A DNA stretch of 64,000 nt from positions 21,721,640 through 21,785,639 of the forward strand of contig NC_064623.1 of NCBI RefSeq assembly GCF_023898315.1, written 5' to 3'. The notes under the pieces were generated by a model. It was given only the letters and a program-made list of their open reading frames with translations. It searched no databases and had not been told where the DNA came from. The translations under genes and the position numbers were made by a program. This document shows, piece after piece, positions 24,607 through 34,314 of the stretch; position 1 is the first letter of the stretch, and each line of letters begins with the position of its first letter. Source of the stretch: Schistocerca nitens. Its lineage: Eukaryota > Arthropoda > Insecta > Orthoptera > Acrididae.

Positions 24607-24786
24607 TGCTTCATGATGAAAGCATTGCAAGCAAAGACTACTTGGACCAAACAGCTGTTATTGTAAAGAAAAATATTTTTGAGACTTGGAGCCTTTATGG
24701 ACAGAATCGTAAACATTTTCAAAGTTGCATGGATTTAAGTGATCTTTTTTCACTTTTGGGCCACACATTTGATCCTGATAAAAGTG
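24607..24786 (+). CDS. Candidate exon 3 of the unrecognised host gene
   Basis: A 180-bp open exon with a strong donor (aaaagtg then gtgagt at 24787) and an acceptor at gaggacag before 24607. The reading is two leading bases, then LHDESIASKDYLDQTAVIVK, KNIFETWSLYGQNRKHFQSC, MDLSDLFSLLGHTFDPDKS and one base. It enters and leaves in phase 1 like 15320-15397, so the two splice in frame, with a valine at the join. The polypyrimidine tract is weak; an acceptor two bases earlier would not fit the phase. The peptide is amphipathic, with a DPDKSG end reminiscent of a calcium-binding loop, but there is no full EF-hand. Of the three exons this is the most protein-like. Later exons would lie further right and were not found. 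Confidence 0.5.
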
Positions 24787-25138
24787 GTGAGTGGGGTGCT
24801 CAACAATGTGGGGTAATGTATTGTTTGAAATTCTGTGCTCATTGTTTAGTGCAATTCACTACAACCTGTAAGTCAGCTATGATTCAGAGACAATTCATAA
24901 AGGAAACAAAGAACATAAATTTTTGGTCACTAAGTTAAAGCAGTGTTTAAACCTACCAATAAAATAGGAAAATAAACACCAGTGTTTTACACCTTAAATT
25001 CAGTACTTGAGAATTACATACTTCAGGATTAAAGGAGATCATTTACCAAAAAGCAGAAGCGTTGGGTTGTCGATAGGCGCACACACCAAAGGACAACTCC
25101 CAAATCTAGAAAGTTTTTCTTTCTTCTTCTTTTATGAG

Positions 25139-25140
<2 letters not shown>

Positions 25141-25182
<42 letters not shown>

Positions 25183-25198
25183 ACCTACCTACCTACCT
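25141..25198. repeat. (AC)n then (TACC)n microsatellite
   Basis: Twenty AC units to 25180 followed by four to five tacc units. It lies in the left half of the MITE. Confidence 0.97.
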
Positions 25199-25250
25199 GT
25201 GCCCCTGCTTGGTGTCTGCTAGACTCATGCCCATGCAGTGGCATATATTT

Positions 25251-25275
25251 TGTGTGTGTGTGTGTGTGTGTGTGT
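25251..25275. repeat. (TG)n microsatellite
   Basis: About 12 TG units followed by T, in the right half of the MITE. Confidence 0.95.
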
Positions 25276-25499
25276 TTTTTTCTTACTGTAGCTTGTCAAA
25301 GCGTAAACTCCAAAAGCTAACTTCTTTTTACCTATCAACATCTCAATGCTTCCACTTTTTGGTGAGTGGTCTCCTTTAACCCTGAAGTATTTGCATTCTA
25401 CAGGAATTTTCCTACAACTTTTACACCTTAATTTAACAATATGAATATGAAAGTAGGCAATACACTACATTAAAATACACTGTTTTCAGTGGTTGAACA

Positions 25500-26760
25500 A
25501 AACATCAGGTGTCAAGTATAGGCAACTCATCGGGGCCCACAGCTCATTTGTGAGTGCATGCTCGACTACCACGGGCCGCCAGCCTTTGCAGCACTAGTTC
25601 CCTTCCTGTGCTTGTGCTCCAAGTCTGTACTTCCACTATCCATTTCCCCCTCCATCTTTCCATCGAATTTTGTTTCTGGTGCACGCCATGCTTGGACCTG
25701 GTACGTGGTTTAGGACCCTAGTTTTCATTTCACTTTCAGCCTTCTCTACACCTTTTCATTAATAAATACATGGCCCTCATTGTTGTGTTTGACCTGCCAC
25801 CACTTTTCCAAATCTTTCAAAGTGTACATTGTGCAGGTACCATTGCCCAGTGTGGTGTATGTTCCACCTTTGTGGCTTTCCACCTTAGCAATGTTCCCGT
25901 CCAGTAAGGTAGTACGCCCAGAACTCAGCACTGTAGCCATCCTGTTGAGGGGGGTGCGACAGGGACTTAAGCACCTGCAAGATAGTAGCCCCCTGACCAA
26001 GCAGAGATTGCCTTGTCTGTGCTTGAGCTAAAACCTCCCCATGTATGCCAAGGAGTATGTGCCCATCGTGATTGGGGCACAGGGTCTCCAAATGACGGAT
26101 AACTGGCTAGATAGCCAATGGTGAGTCGGGTTACACCTGTGGGGAGAGTCCCTCTGGTGTAGTTGACACCTTGGCAGATGAATAACATATGGTGCAGGTG
26201 AAGTTTCCTTCTGTTGGTGGTTGTTAGGACCCCACGAGTCTCCTCAGAAGCAAAGAACTCACTCATGTCAGAGAGATGATTAGAGAATGTTTCCTTCCCT
26301 GGCAGTATCGTGGGAGGAACGTAAGGCTAAATGACAGTTTCGATTAAAACATCCCGTGCCCAGTCGTGGGCATCGTTTGCTTGTGACAAGCTGGGTGACA
26401 TTTTGGTGACTATGCTCCCCACGATACTCTAAACAGGGTTCGAGGCATAAGTTTCCATTGTGACCCCTTGCAGTCTGACGATGAACTGCAAGCCGTCTTG
26501 GAGCGATGCAGGGTGCATTTCGTCCATTGTGTCCGTAGGGGGCCAAAGGACAATAGGGTCACTACTGGGACCTTCATCTTAATCTTAGAGAGGCTTTGTT
26601 GCCTGAAAATGTCAAGGTGACGGTATACTGATGTGACACAAAGCCATAGACAGACTAGTCTGTAGGGATTGCATGCGAATGTTCCTTGTGCTCCACACAT
26701 CTGCATCAGCTATGGAGAGCACAATTCTCCTTGCTCTCACCAGGCTGCACAGTCTTTAAA
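25500..26760 (-). other. Unassigned, coding-like stretch richer in G+C
   Basis: Base composition is clearly less AT-rich than the flanks, and several overlapping minus-strand frames of 68-99 codons cover it (for example 25967-26266 with CQGVNYTRGTLPTGVTRLTI, and 25746-26000). Together they look like one decayed coding region rather than chance, but I recognise no domain. It could be part of an old transposable element. No function is proposed. Confidence 0.3.
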
Positions 26761-27239
26761 AAAAAGTGAATGTAAGACTCTTGACTGACATACCGAGAGG
26801 CAAGAAAAAGTATCTTGCACGCACGACAGTGTCGTCCACTACAGCCACGATATCGCCCTCTCTGTCAGTGGTACTCTCCCTCACTACACATCCTATAGTG
26901 AGCCCTCAGGTTCACTTGACCATGCCTGCCTTATAATTGGAGACTTTCCTCCTGCTGTCCACTTTGGGAGCAATATCTCCTCACCCATCAGCAATGCTGG
27001 TCCCCATCCCCCAGCCAGAGAACATAACATTTCACCCATTGGACTACATATGCCTCCTCCTCAGGTTTGGGCAAAGATCGGATGCCTCTGTGGTACCAGT
27101 CCTATGCAGGTGCACGTGGCATTTCCTTGTACGGTGCTGTTCTCACTGACCCAGATGCCGTAACCGACACGGTGCTCTGCGTCAGATAATTATCGATGTG
27201 GCTTTCGTGTCCCTAAACAGTGGGTGGAGTGATTGCACT

Positions 27240-27357
27240 TACCTTTCACTATGCGCCTCCTGGAGCCCTATAATGCTCCATTCAATGAGTGGGAATTCTT
27301 TGCCCTCATACAGCTCCAGGGCCAGACTGCATCAACAACCAAATTTTCAAACATCTA
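27240..27357 (+). mobile_element. LINE relic, pre-reverse-transcriptase linker (left piece)
   Basis: Reads as the linker before the LINE reverse transcriptase: EPYNAPFNEWEFFALIQLQ, then in a shifted frame GPDCINNQIFKHL. The equivalent of the following residues (DCQHHLLTIFNCIW) is found at 29330 beyond the inverted-repeat element, so the two pieces were once contiguous. Upstream proline-rich reading at 26900-27150 may belong to the same LINE. Confidence 0.65.
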
Positions 27358-29319
27358 CCGTATTTACTCGAATCTAAGTCGCACTTTTTTTCCAGTTTTT
27401 GTAATCCAAAAAACCGCCTGCGGCTTAGAATCGAGTGCAAAGCAAGAGGAAGTTCTGAAAAATGTTGGTAGGTGCCGCCACAACTAACTTCTGCCGTCGA
27501 ATATGTGGTGTCACCGCCAGACACCACACTTGCTAGGTGGTAGCTTAAATCGGCCGCGGTCCATTAGTACATGTCGGACCCGCGTGTCGCCACTGTCAGG
27601 ATCGCAGACCGAGCGCCACCACACGGCAGGTCTCGAGAGACTGACTAGCACTCGGCCCAGTTGTACGACGACTTTGCTAGCGACTACACTGACGAAGCCT
27701 TTCTCTCATTTGCCAAGAGACAGAATAGCCTTCAGCTAAGTCCATGGCTACGACCTAGCAAGGCGCCATTAGTAACATTGCATGTATCTAAAGAGTCTCA
27801 CTTGTATCGCCACAATTTCCAGATTTACCACAAGGATGGATTAAAGTTAAGTATTGAAGAAGCTACGTACTTTTCTTTATAGCTTTCATTACGTATCCTG
27901 TTTCAGACCTCACGCCATCCTGCTTTAGCTTAGCGCGTGCCTTTCGGCTACCTCCGTGTGGCGTAGCTGTCTTGTTACGCCACAACAGAATATATGTAGC
28001 GCTACGCAGGCATGCTTTGTAGGCACAAAGATAAATACTGGCGCCAAAACCTCTGCGTCAGTAAATAAATTTTAAAAAAAGGGTGGAAGACGAGCTTTTT
28101 TTTCTCCGCCCCGAGTTTAGACCACTGCATTTTCATACATTATCCAACGAAGTAAGTACAAATTCCGTAGTGTTCATCTTCGAATGTAGCAGAATTTCAA
28201 TGTACTACGAAAATCCGACTGGCAAGACTGTTAGGGATGTTTGTCAATATGGCCAACTCTACGTTCTGAACCTGTGAGAAGATATGGTTACTAATAGGAA
28301 CCTGATGAAATGTGAATCACATGCAGTATTCTCTTCACCATAAGAATAATATGAATATAAACATTTTGCCATGTATTCTTTCGTGTTTGCTGCTATCTCA
28401 TTTAAATCCTGTCTGCCCAATAAACTACGAAACCAGAGTGAGACAACAGCAAACGCGGAAGAATATACGTATCGTGTCATGTTTATATTCGTATTATTCT
28501 TATGCCTAATAGTGATACAGTCAGAAATGAAGCACGGCAACTGACTAGATTTTTTAAATCTAAGATGACTAATTTCTGTGCAGACTTTGATGTACTAAAG
28601 AAGCGGCCGCAAAGATTTTCAAAGGAGAAAAATTTTCGCCTAACTCTCATTCAGAACATGTTTTATCATACGCAGTCTATTATTTGGTTCTTGTTTATCA
28701 TTATCAAAGAAAGCAGCAGTGTAAGTAACAACAATAGCAGTCTCTTGCCATTGTTTCGCTAATGAGACGATTCCTCTCTTTTTTTTTTATTTGTAAGCGG
28801 CGGTAGTGCGCACAAAAGCAAGCCGTGCCGCGAGCAGCGACAGGCCGTAAACACGCACTATCAGAATGCGACATACAATGCATGACAGTACAGTAATGCA
28901 TTTTCAGCTTAGAGTGACGTAAACACCTATAACAAAGAGAACGGCAATTATCAGATCAAAGAAAAATAAGCAATAGATTCAAACCAGGCGAAGCACGTGA
29001 AAAAGGAAGGATACCCGTATAAATATGGACGGAGCGCCTGACGCATAGCAATGGCTATCTGGTAAAGCTGAACTGATAAGCTTACAACTCGAACCAAACA
29101 ACTGCAGCTGTATCGTCTTTCATTCGACCTAAATTGTGTCTCCTATTACAATGGACGAACTTTGTTTCGATTTGGAGGTGCGGCCTAAAACTTTTCTCTC
29201 CCCTTGAATTTCGAGTCTCAAATTTCGGGTGCGGCTTAGATTCGGGATTTTTTTTTTTTTTCCCCTCCTTGATTTAGAGTCTCATTTTTCAGGTGCGGCT
29301 TAGATCCGAGTAAATACAG
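27358..29319. mobile_element. Terminal-inverted-repeat element, long copy, inserted in a LINE
   Basis: Same ends as 23543-24108: ccgtatttactcgaatctaa on the left and ctgtatttactcggatctaa on the opposite strand of the right end. TA flanks both sides, and atct may be duplicated as a longer target site (27353-27356 region and 29321-29324). Length is 1962 bp including a 484-bp solo LTR (plus its 5-bp duplication), so the element itself is about 1.47 kb. No transposase is visible, so it is non-autonomous. The insertion splits LINE coding sequence. Confidence 0.8.
27504..27987 (+). mobile_element. Solo LTR (Ty3/gypsy-like) with 5-bp target duplication
   Basis: A 484-bp sequence beginning tgtggtgtcaccgcc and ending cgccacaaca, flanked by gaata on both sides (27499-27503 and 27988-27992). 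The tg...ca ends and 5-bp duplication are those of an LTR left after LTR-LTR recombination. No internal coding region. It interrupts the long inverted-repeat element. Confidence 0.8.
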
Positions 29320-29321
29320 TA

Positions 29322-29508
29322 TCTGTGGATTGTCAGCATCATCTCCTTACAATCTTCAACTGTATCTGGAGCAAGAGTGAGTTCCAATCTCAGTGGCGAG
29401 GAAGCATCATCAACCCGATACTGAAACTGGTTGGCATTCCAATAGAAGTGGACAGCTTTCATCCAATTACTCTCGATGTTCTCTGGAAGTTGGTAGAATG
29501 CCTGGGTA
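29322..29508 (+). mobile_element. LINE relic, reverse transcriptase start (right piece)
   Basis: Continues the LINE cut by the inverted-repeat element: DCQHHLLTIFNCIWSKSEFQ, SQWRGSIINPILK, then VDSFHPITL, the usual LINE block SxWR.A.I.PI.KPGK...SYRPI.L at the start of the reverse transcriptase. It ends abruptly at about 29508, where Ty3/gypsy sequence begins. Confidence 0.75.
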
Positions 29509-29509
29509 G

Positions 29510-30498
29510 CGGCAGCTGTATTGGCTCCTTGAGCCTCGAGGCCTTCTCGCTCTGTCCCAAGCATGGGAACGTGTTCACATCGATTTTGCGGGCCCGTTTC
29601 TCAATGGCTTTTGGCTCGTTGTCATTGATGCTTATTCCCGATTCCCATATGTGGTTTGCTGCTCCTTCAGAAGTTGCAATCCAGGCACTAGCAAAAATCT
29701 TTTCTGTGGAAGGTCTGCCAATCACCCTGGTCTCGGACAATGGACCGCAGTTTATTTCGCAGACCTTCGAGGATTTTTGTAGGCGCTTCGGTATTCAGCA
29801 CGTTTCCTCTCCCCCCTTCCATCCACAATCGAATGGGGAAGCCGAGGGCATGGTGCGCACATTTAAGACACAGATGAGAAATTATGTGCACGATTTTCCT
29901 GCGGAGGAAGCATTGACGTTTTTCCTGACGGCATACCGGACCACACCAATGGGAGAACGCAGCCCCGCAAAGCTCCTCCATGGGTGTCAACCTAGGACTC
30001 TGCTGCACCTCCTCCGACCTGGTCCTTGCCAGTCTTCGCAAAACGGAGTACCTGGCTTTCCACTGGGTATGTCGGTCTGGGCCCGTGGGTTTGGTCGCAA
30101 TACACGTTGGATACCGGCGGTGGTCCTGCGCCGAAATGGCCGCCGGCTCTATACCTTGCAGGCGGGGGACCTGGTGGCACGTCGTCACCAAAATCAGCTA
30201 CGTCCACGTTTGGGCACCCACACTCCGACCTCTCGGGCACCGGCTTCCCCATTGCCGGCACCTGTGTTGGTTTCGCAGGGGACGTTACCACCCCTCCCCG
30301 CTGTGACTCTGCCGCACTGCGCTGGTTCTCAGCCTTGGCAGCCTCCAGTAGCTCCAGCACCGGCATCACCATCGTTCGAGATGCCCCAGCGACAGCCGGC
30401 CCCCCTCGCAGGCCCGGTTTCTCAGGAGGCTGGTTCACCTGTGGTCGTCCCTTCCCCATCGTCCCCGCCACTGGGTCTTGCCCCTCCTGAGGTGGAAC
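29510..30498 (+). mobile_element. Ty3/gypsy integrase fragment
   Basis: A piece of a Ty3/gypsy polyprotein: integrase core (about 29560-29900, with SEVAIQALAKIFSVEGLPIT, then LVSDNGPQF and HPQSNGEAEG, which carry catalytic aspartate and glutamate) followed by the C-terminal region (SVWARGFGRNTRWIPAVVL) and a proline-rich tail (30220-30495). The core after 29640 is open and well preserved. It is a fragment without LTRs and is not a working element; a small number of breaks. It is abutted by LINE sequence on both sides. Confidence 0.85.
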
Positions 30499-31827
30499 AG
30501 GATCCTATCAAAAGTTCTCATGAATAGATTAGAAGAACAGGCTGACCCACAAATAGGAGAATACCAGGCTGGTTTTCGCAAGGGACGATCATGCATAGAG
30601 CAGATCTGGAATCTGAAAATGATTCTCCAGATGAGAAACACCCGAAACACAGTGGTTACTTTTGTAGATTTTAAAAAGGCCTACGACTCAATAGACAGAG
30701 TAGTGCTCTGCAAGACGCTGGAAGAATTCAGCATTGACAGAAAGACAAGAGCAATCATTCAGGAAACATTAACTGACACAGTCTCCAAGGTTAAATTTAT
30801 GGGGGATATCTCGGAACCATTTGTAATCCAAACTGGAGTGCGACAGGGTGACGGACTTTCACCATTACTCTTTAATATCATTCTTGAAAAAATCATCAGG
30901 ACATGGGAAAAAGAAGTCAAAGGAATCCAAATTGGCATTAGAAAAGACAATAGATTCAATGTGAAGTGTTTAGCTTTTGCAGATGACCTTGCAATCCTCA
31001 CAAATAATAGAAAAGAAGCAACTAACGCCATAGAGAAGTTACACGAAATTGCACAAAGAACTGGCCTGCAAATCTCATATGAGAAAACCCAGTACATAGA
31101 AAGAGTGCCACAAGACAAATTGCCTATTGTGACAACCCATGGGAAAATCTTACAAGTACCACATTTTAAATACCTGGGAGAAATCATCCAGCCACCAGGG
31201 ATCAACCTAAAGGCCAATGAGGAAAGAATAAAAAAATTACAGAAAGCATATAAACTCACGTGGAACTATTATAACAAAAAGTCCATATCCATTAACGCAA
31301 AATTGAGGCACTACAACACTGTCGTACTTCCGGAAGCACTGTATGCATCTGAAACAACACAAATAGGTGGGCAAACTAAAATCAAAGAAATAGAGAAACA
31401 AGAAAGGAAAATTCTCAGGAAAATTTTTGGCCCGATACAAGAGCAAGGAATCTGGAAGAAGAGACCAACATCAGAATTGTATAAATACACAGACAAGATT
31501 ACAGATACAGTAAGGAAAAGAAGAATGCAGTTCTACGGACATATCCACAGGATGAATGAAAACAGAATTTCAAAGCGAATTCTTAAAGTCATCAACTCAG
31601 GCAGGGGAAAAACAAAATGGATAAAAGAAGTTGAAGAGGACCTCAGACAAGCACAAATAACAGTAAACGATGCAGAAAATAGAACTGAATTCAGGAACAT
31701 CATCAAAAAACATAAATTTGACACCACAACACAGAAGAGACCAGGATGCAAATGGACAGCGGAGCGAAAGAAACAACACAGTGAACACATGAAGAAAATT
31801 TGGACTCAGAAAAAACAATCATCATAA
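30499..31827 (+). CDS. LINE reverse transcriptase, C-terminal ~440 residues, open
   Basis: Open from the truncation point to the stop at 31825-31827; the frame itself continues left to an ATG at 30478 in flanking DNA. Domains: reverse transcriptase motifs in order, QIGEYQAGFRKGRSCIEQIW (about 30550), VTFVDFKKAYDSIDR with the first catalytic aspartate (about 30655), GVRQGDGLSPLLFNIILEKI (about 30835), LAFADDLAIL with the catalytic DD (about 30970), then the thumb region (FKYLGEII, LPEALYASETT) and the C-terminal block RRMQFYGHIHRMNENR with GRGKTKWIKEVEEDL (31515-31650). No endonuclease is present because of 5' truncation. The enzyme copies element RNA at a nicked chromosomal site. RTE/Craft-like clade is my best guess. 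No lesion was seen in the retained part. Confidence 0.85.
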   Translation, partial: RILSKVLMNRLEEQADPQIGEYQAGFRKGRSCIEQIWNLKMILQMRNTRNTVVTFVDFKKAYDSIDRVVLCKTLEEFSIDRKTRAIIQETLTDTVSKVKFMGDISEPFVIQTGVRQGDGLSPLLFNIILEKIIRTWEKEVKGIQIGIRKDNRFNVKCLAFADDLAILTNNRKEATNAIEKLHEIAQRTGLQISYEKTQYIERVPQDKLPIVTTHGKILQVPHFKYLGEIIQPPGINLKANEERIKKLQKAYKLTWNYYNKKSISINAKLRHYNTVVLPEALYASETTQIGGQTKIKEIEKQERKILRKIFGPIQEQGIWKKRPTSELYKYTDKITDTVRKRRMQFYGHIHRMNENRISKRILKVINSGRGKTKWIKEVEEDLRQAQITVNDAENRTEFRNIIKKHKFDTTTQKRPGCKWTAERKKQHSEHMKKIWTQKKQSS

Positions 31828-31867
31828 AGGAATTCAAGTTCAAACGCTCTCTTAAATGGGAATAATC

Positions 31868-31893
31868 GAAAATAATAATAATAATAATAATAA
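31868..31893. repeat. (AAT)n tail
   Basis: Eight to nine AAT units forming the 3' end of the LINE insertion. Confidence 0.95.
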
Positions 31894-31899
31894 AAAAAA

Positions 31900-32175
31900 C
31901 ATCCTACTGCCAAAGTGGTGTTTTTGCCTTCTTTGAAGAAAATGAAAGCAAATACCCTGCAACAATCTTTGGAGGGGTCCACACTGTAGCAGGGAGTGTT
32001 ATGGTCTGGGTAATGTTTTCATGGCACTCATGGGTGGCCCTGTCATTCTGGAAGGCTCAGTGGATCAGTCCAGGTATACATGTATCCTTGGGAGTCATGT
32101 CCACCCCCTACATGCAGTTTGTTTTTCCTCAGCATGATGCCATCTACCAGGAGGACACAGTCCACAATGCATGTT
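31900..32175 (+). pseudogene. Tc1-like transposase fragment, middle part
   Basis: Plus-strand reading GGVHTVAGSVMVWVMFSWHS and, further on, STPYMQFVFPQHDAIYQEDT match the centre of Tc1 transposases (the SVMVWGxxS block and the PxxDAIFQxDN block that carries the second catalytic aspartate). The sequence breaks off at VHNA (about 32172) and resumes 1.2 kb to the right. The N-terminus is missing: the LINE tail abuts on the left. Confidence 0.75.
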
Positions 32176-33390
32176 ACACATCAGGAACAGAGTAAGTACG
32201 AGCCTAATGTTGCGGGCTACATACTTCGTACTTCACAAATCGAGGTACCGTCATTACGTCAGTGCTAATGGGCTTCCTTCATTCCCACTGTATTCCCCGA
32301 GTATGACGAGCCCAAGAACTGTGGCACTGCAGTCATTTTATATTTGTCCACTTGTTTTCTCTTACTGAAGCACGCAGAAGCGGAAGGCTAGTAGTGACTT
32401 ACTGTTAGTACGAAAGATGTTTACGTGATCTTGCTGCTGTAAAATAGCAGACAAGGCAAAATGACCAATTATCAGGACCAGGTGGCCTTTAACAAAGCTG
32501 CGTTTTATGAGACTGGAGGAAATAAGATAACGATTAATTGATGCGGAAGTACAAAATTGCAAATGTGTTCCCTGAGAGGAGGAGTGATATTAGGAAAAGT
32601 TTCATACTATAGTCCACGCTTCAAATGAAAAGCATACTAATTTTGTACGATGCAAACAAAAGACTGTATTCTTATTTATTTCACCTCCACCAAGAGAAAA
32701 CACACGTGCTGCGTCAAACAAAAGCTGGGCACTGCGTAATGTCACTTTTATATCCCTGCGATGGAAAGTGCACTTTACTTGCCAGTTGTGAGTTGTGTAG
32801 CGTATCATTTGTTTCAGTAATTTATTTTTGTAATTAATTACCATTATTCAGGGGTTGCACTTCCCCTAGTATCATGTTTTCTGGTACTGTCATTACAGGC
32901 TCCATAATGCCAGAAAGTGCGTACATGTGAGTTAATTGTTGGACAGTCTCTGATTAGATATTGAACATTACAATCTATCTGCAGCAGTCTTCGAAAAAGT
33001 TATCTACATAAATGGATGTACAAACGTTAGAATATTCACTGCTAACTGATCAGTCATTATAATGCTACAGAAAAATAATTATGCCCAATGCTTGCTTTTG
33101 TCATTTAGGCAGACTGGAAATTGTGACATTACAACTTGCATTTTAAAATGGCTAAAAAGCTGAAATCATTACTGTGTACCACCCATCTGCAGTTATATGT
33201 GCGAACTCATATACTGCCTCTCCTATCTGAGGGAGTGAAGTCCATTTGTACCCGACACAGACTCGGGTCTGCAGCGGAGACTCAGAAGTCGAGTCAATGG
33301 GCTCAGAGACAGAGTGTTTGGAGATGATGCCATCAAACTTGGTGGCGAGTTTAGAGCGAATATACGGGGTTTCTTTCTGATCTCTAGTTT
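32176..33390. other. Unidentified ~1.2-kb insertion in the Tc1 fragment
   Basis: Separates two parts of one Tc1 transposase that were once adjacent (VHNA... and ...WFKEHQDEFTVLP). The bases tgcatg occur at both junctions (about 32168-32173 and 33390-33395), possibly the target duplication. The insert has no recognisable domain; frames such as 33136-33327 are unassigned. Confidence 0.45.
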
Positions 33391-33577
33391 ATGTGCATGG
33401 TTCAAAGAGCACCAGGATGAATTTACAGTACTCCCCACATTTAAACCTAATCAAGAATCTGTGGGAATTTCTCAATCAGGCTGTTCATGGCATGGCTCCT
33501 CCACCAAGAAACACAGCGCAGCTGGAAAAGGCACTGGATATGTCATGGCTCCAAATCTGAAGTGGTATGAAGATTAA
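33391..33577 (+). pseudogene. Tc1-like transposase fragment, C-terminal part
   Basis: Reads WFKEHQDEFTVLP, then in other frames an IENLW-type block and MAPPPRNTAQLEKALDMSWL, the usual end of Tc1-like transposases (the third catalytic residue lies in the SPDLNPIExLW block). The frame is disturbed around 33440. It continues the fragment at 31900-32175. Confidence 0.7.
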
Positions 33578-33599
33578 ATTGGGGCAATTCTCCTGAGTT

Positions 33600-33870
33600 T
33601 TTATTTGTAAAGGAACATCTGAAAATGGAATTGAGCATTTCAGCTTTTGCTTCGTTACCCTCAATTTCAGTTCCTATCTCATTCATTAGGGACTGGACAC
33701 TAACTTTGGTGCCACTAATAGCCTTTACGTATAACCAGAATTTCTTTGGATTTTGTCAAATGTCATTTGACAATATTCTGCTACGGTGGTCATTGAAGGC
33801 ATCACACATTGCTTTCTTGACAGCCAAACTCATTTCATTCATCATATCTCTGTCCTTTGACCCACACTTT
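33600..33870 (-). mobile_element. LINE relic, linker before reverse transcriptase
   Basis: On the minus strand: DRDMMNEMSLAVKKAMCDAF, then after a stop NPKKFWLYVKAISGTKVSVQ and EAKAEMLNSIF. The NPKKFW.YVK block followed by a E.KAE.LN..F block is the usual linker between endonuclease and reverse transcriptase in Jockey/RTE-like LINEs. A short decayed piece. Confidence 0.6.
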
Positions 33871-34314
33871 ATGAAATTCATTACCACCTATTATTGTATA
33901 CTCATTGCATTCATTTCCTACCCTAAAAAATATTTTATACAGTTGGTGAGGATTGCAATTTTTAATCACAGATGACAATTACACATGTTTTTATTTGTAT
34001 TTTGGGGGTCTTAATTCTACATTTTCCTCAATTTAAGGGTTTTTAAGTGTGGACCCCACAAAAGTGTAAAATAGTGGTTTCACTATAGCAACTAGAGCAG
34101 CTACTGCTTTATTCAGTTTACAGTTGCAGAACAATATCATACTCTAACACAGGGAAAAACTAATCATAATCTTTTATCTAATCTTAATCTCGAATATATC
34201 CACGTAGTTAATGGTGGTATTAAGTTCATTTCAGTCAGATTTATGTTCTTTGGTGTACTATTTTCACAAGTAGTAGTAAAAAGAATTATGTTAGATAAGT
34301 TTGAAAACCCTCAC
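33871..34314. other. Probable intron of the minus-strand gene
   Basis: AT-rich non-coding DNA following the donor of exon 34315-34461 on the minus strand. Confidence 0.4.

Larger units (their letters stand above)
25021..25387. mobile_element. MITE with ~40-bp inverted repeats and TA duplication
   Basis: A 367-bp element. The left end cttcaggattaaaggagat is matched on the opposite strand of the right end by cttcagggttaaaggagac, and similarity continues through caccaaaaag to about 40 bp. TA flanks both sides (25019-25020 and 25388-25389). No coding capacity. The interior holds an AC run on the left and a GT run on the right, so the microsatellites too are in inverted arrangement. Confidence 0.75.
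30499..31895 (+). mobile_element. 5'-truncated LINE with (AAT)n tail
   Basis: LINE insertion beginning inside the reverse transcriptase and ending, 40 bp after the stop codon, in an aataataat run (31868-31893). Truncation at the 5' end and a simple-repeat 3' tail are normal for target-primed reverse transcription. The frame is intact for 440 codons, so this is one of the younger insertions here. Confidence 0.85.

Noticed and set aside
29992-30471. Overlapping long frames on both strands over the proline-rich tail
   Set aside because: The region is G+C-rich and therefore poor in stops. Only the plus-strand Ty3/gypsy frame has domain support.
33136-33327. Plus-strand exon after a tttgtcatttag acceptor-like site
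   Set aside because: It lies inside the unknown insertion within a Tc1 fragment, and neither phase nor donor fits the host-gene exons.
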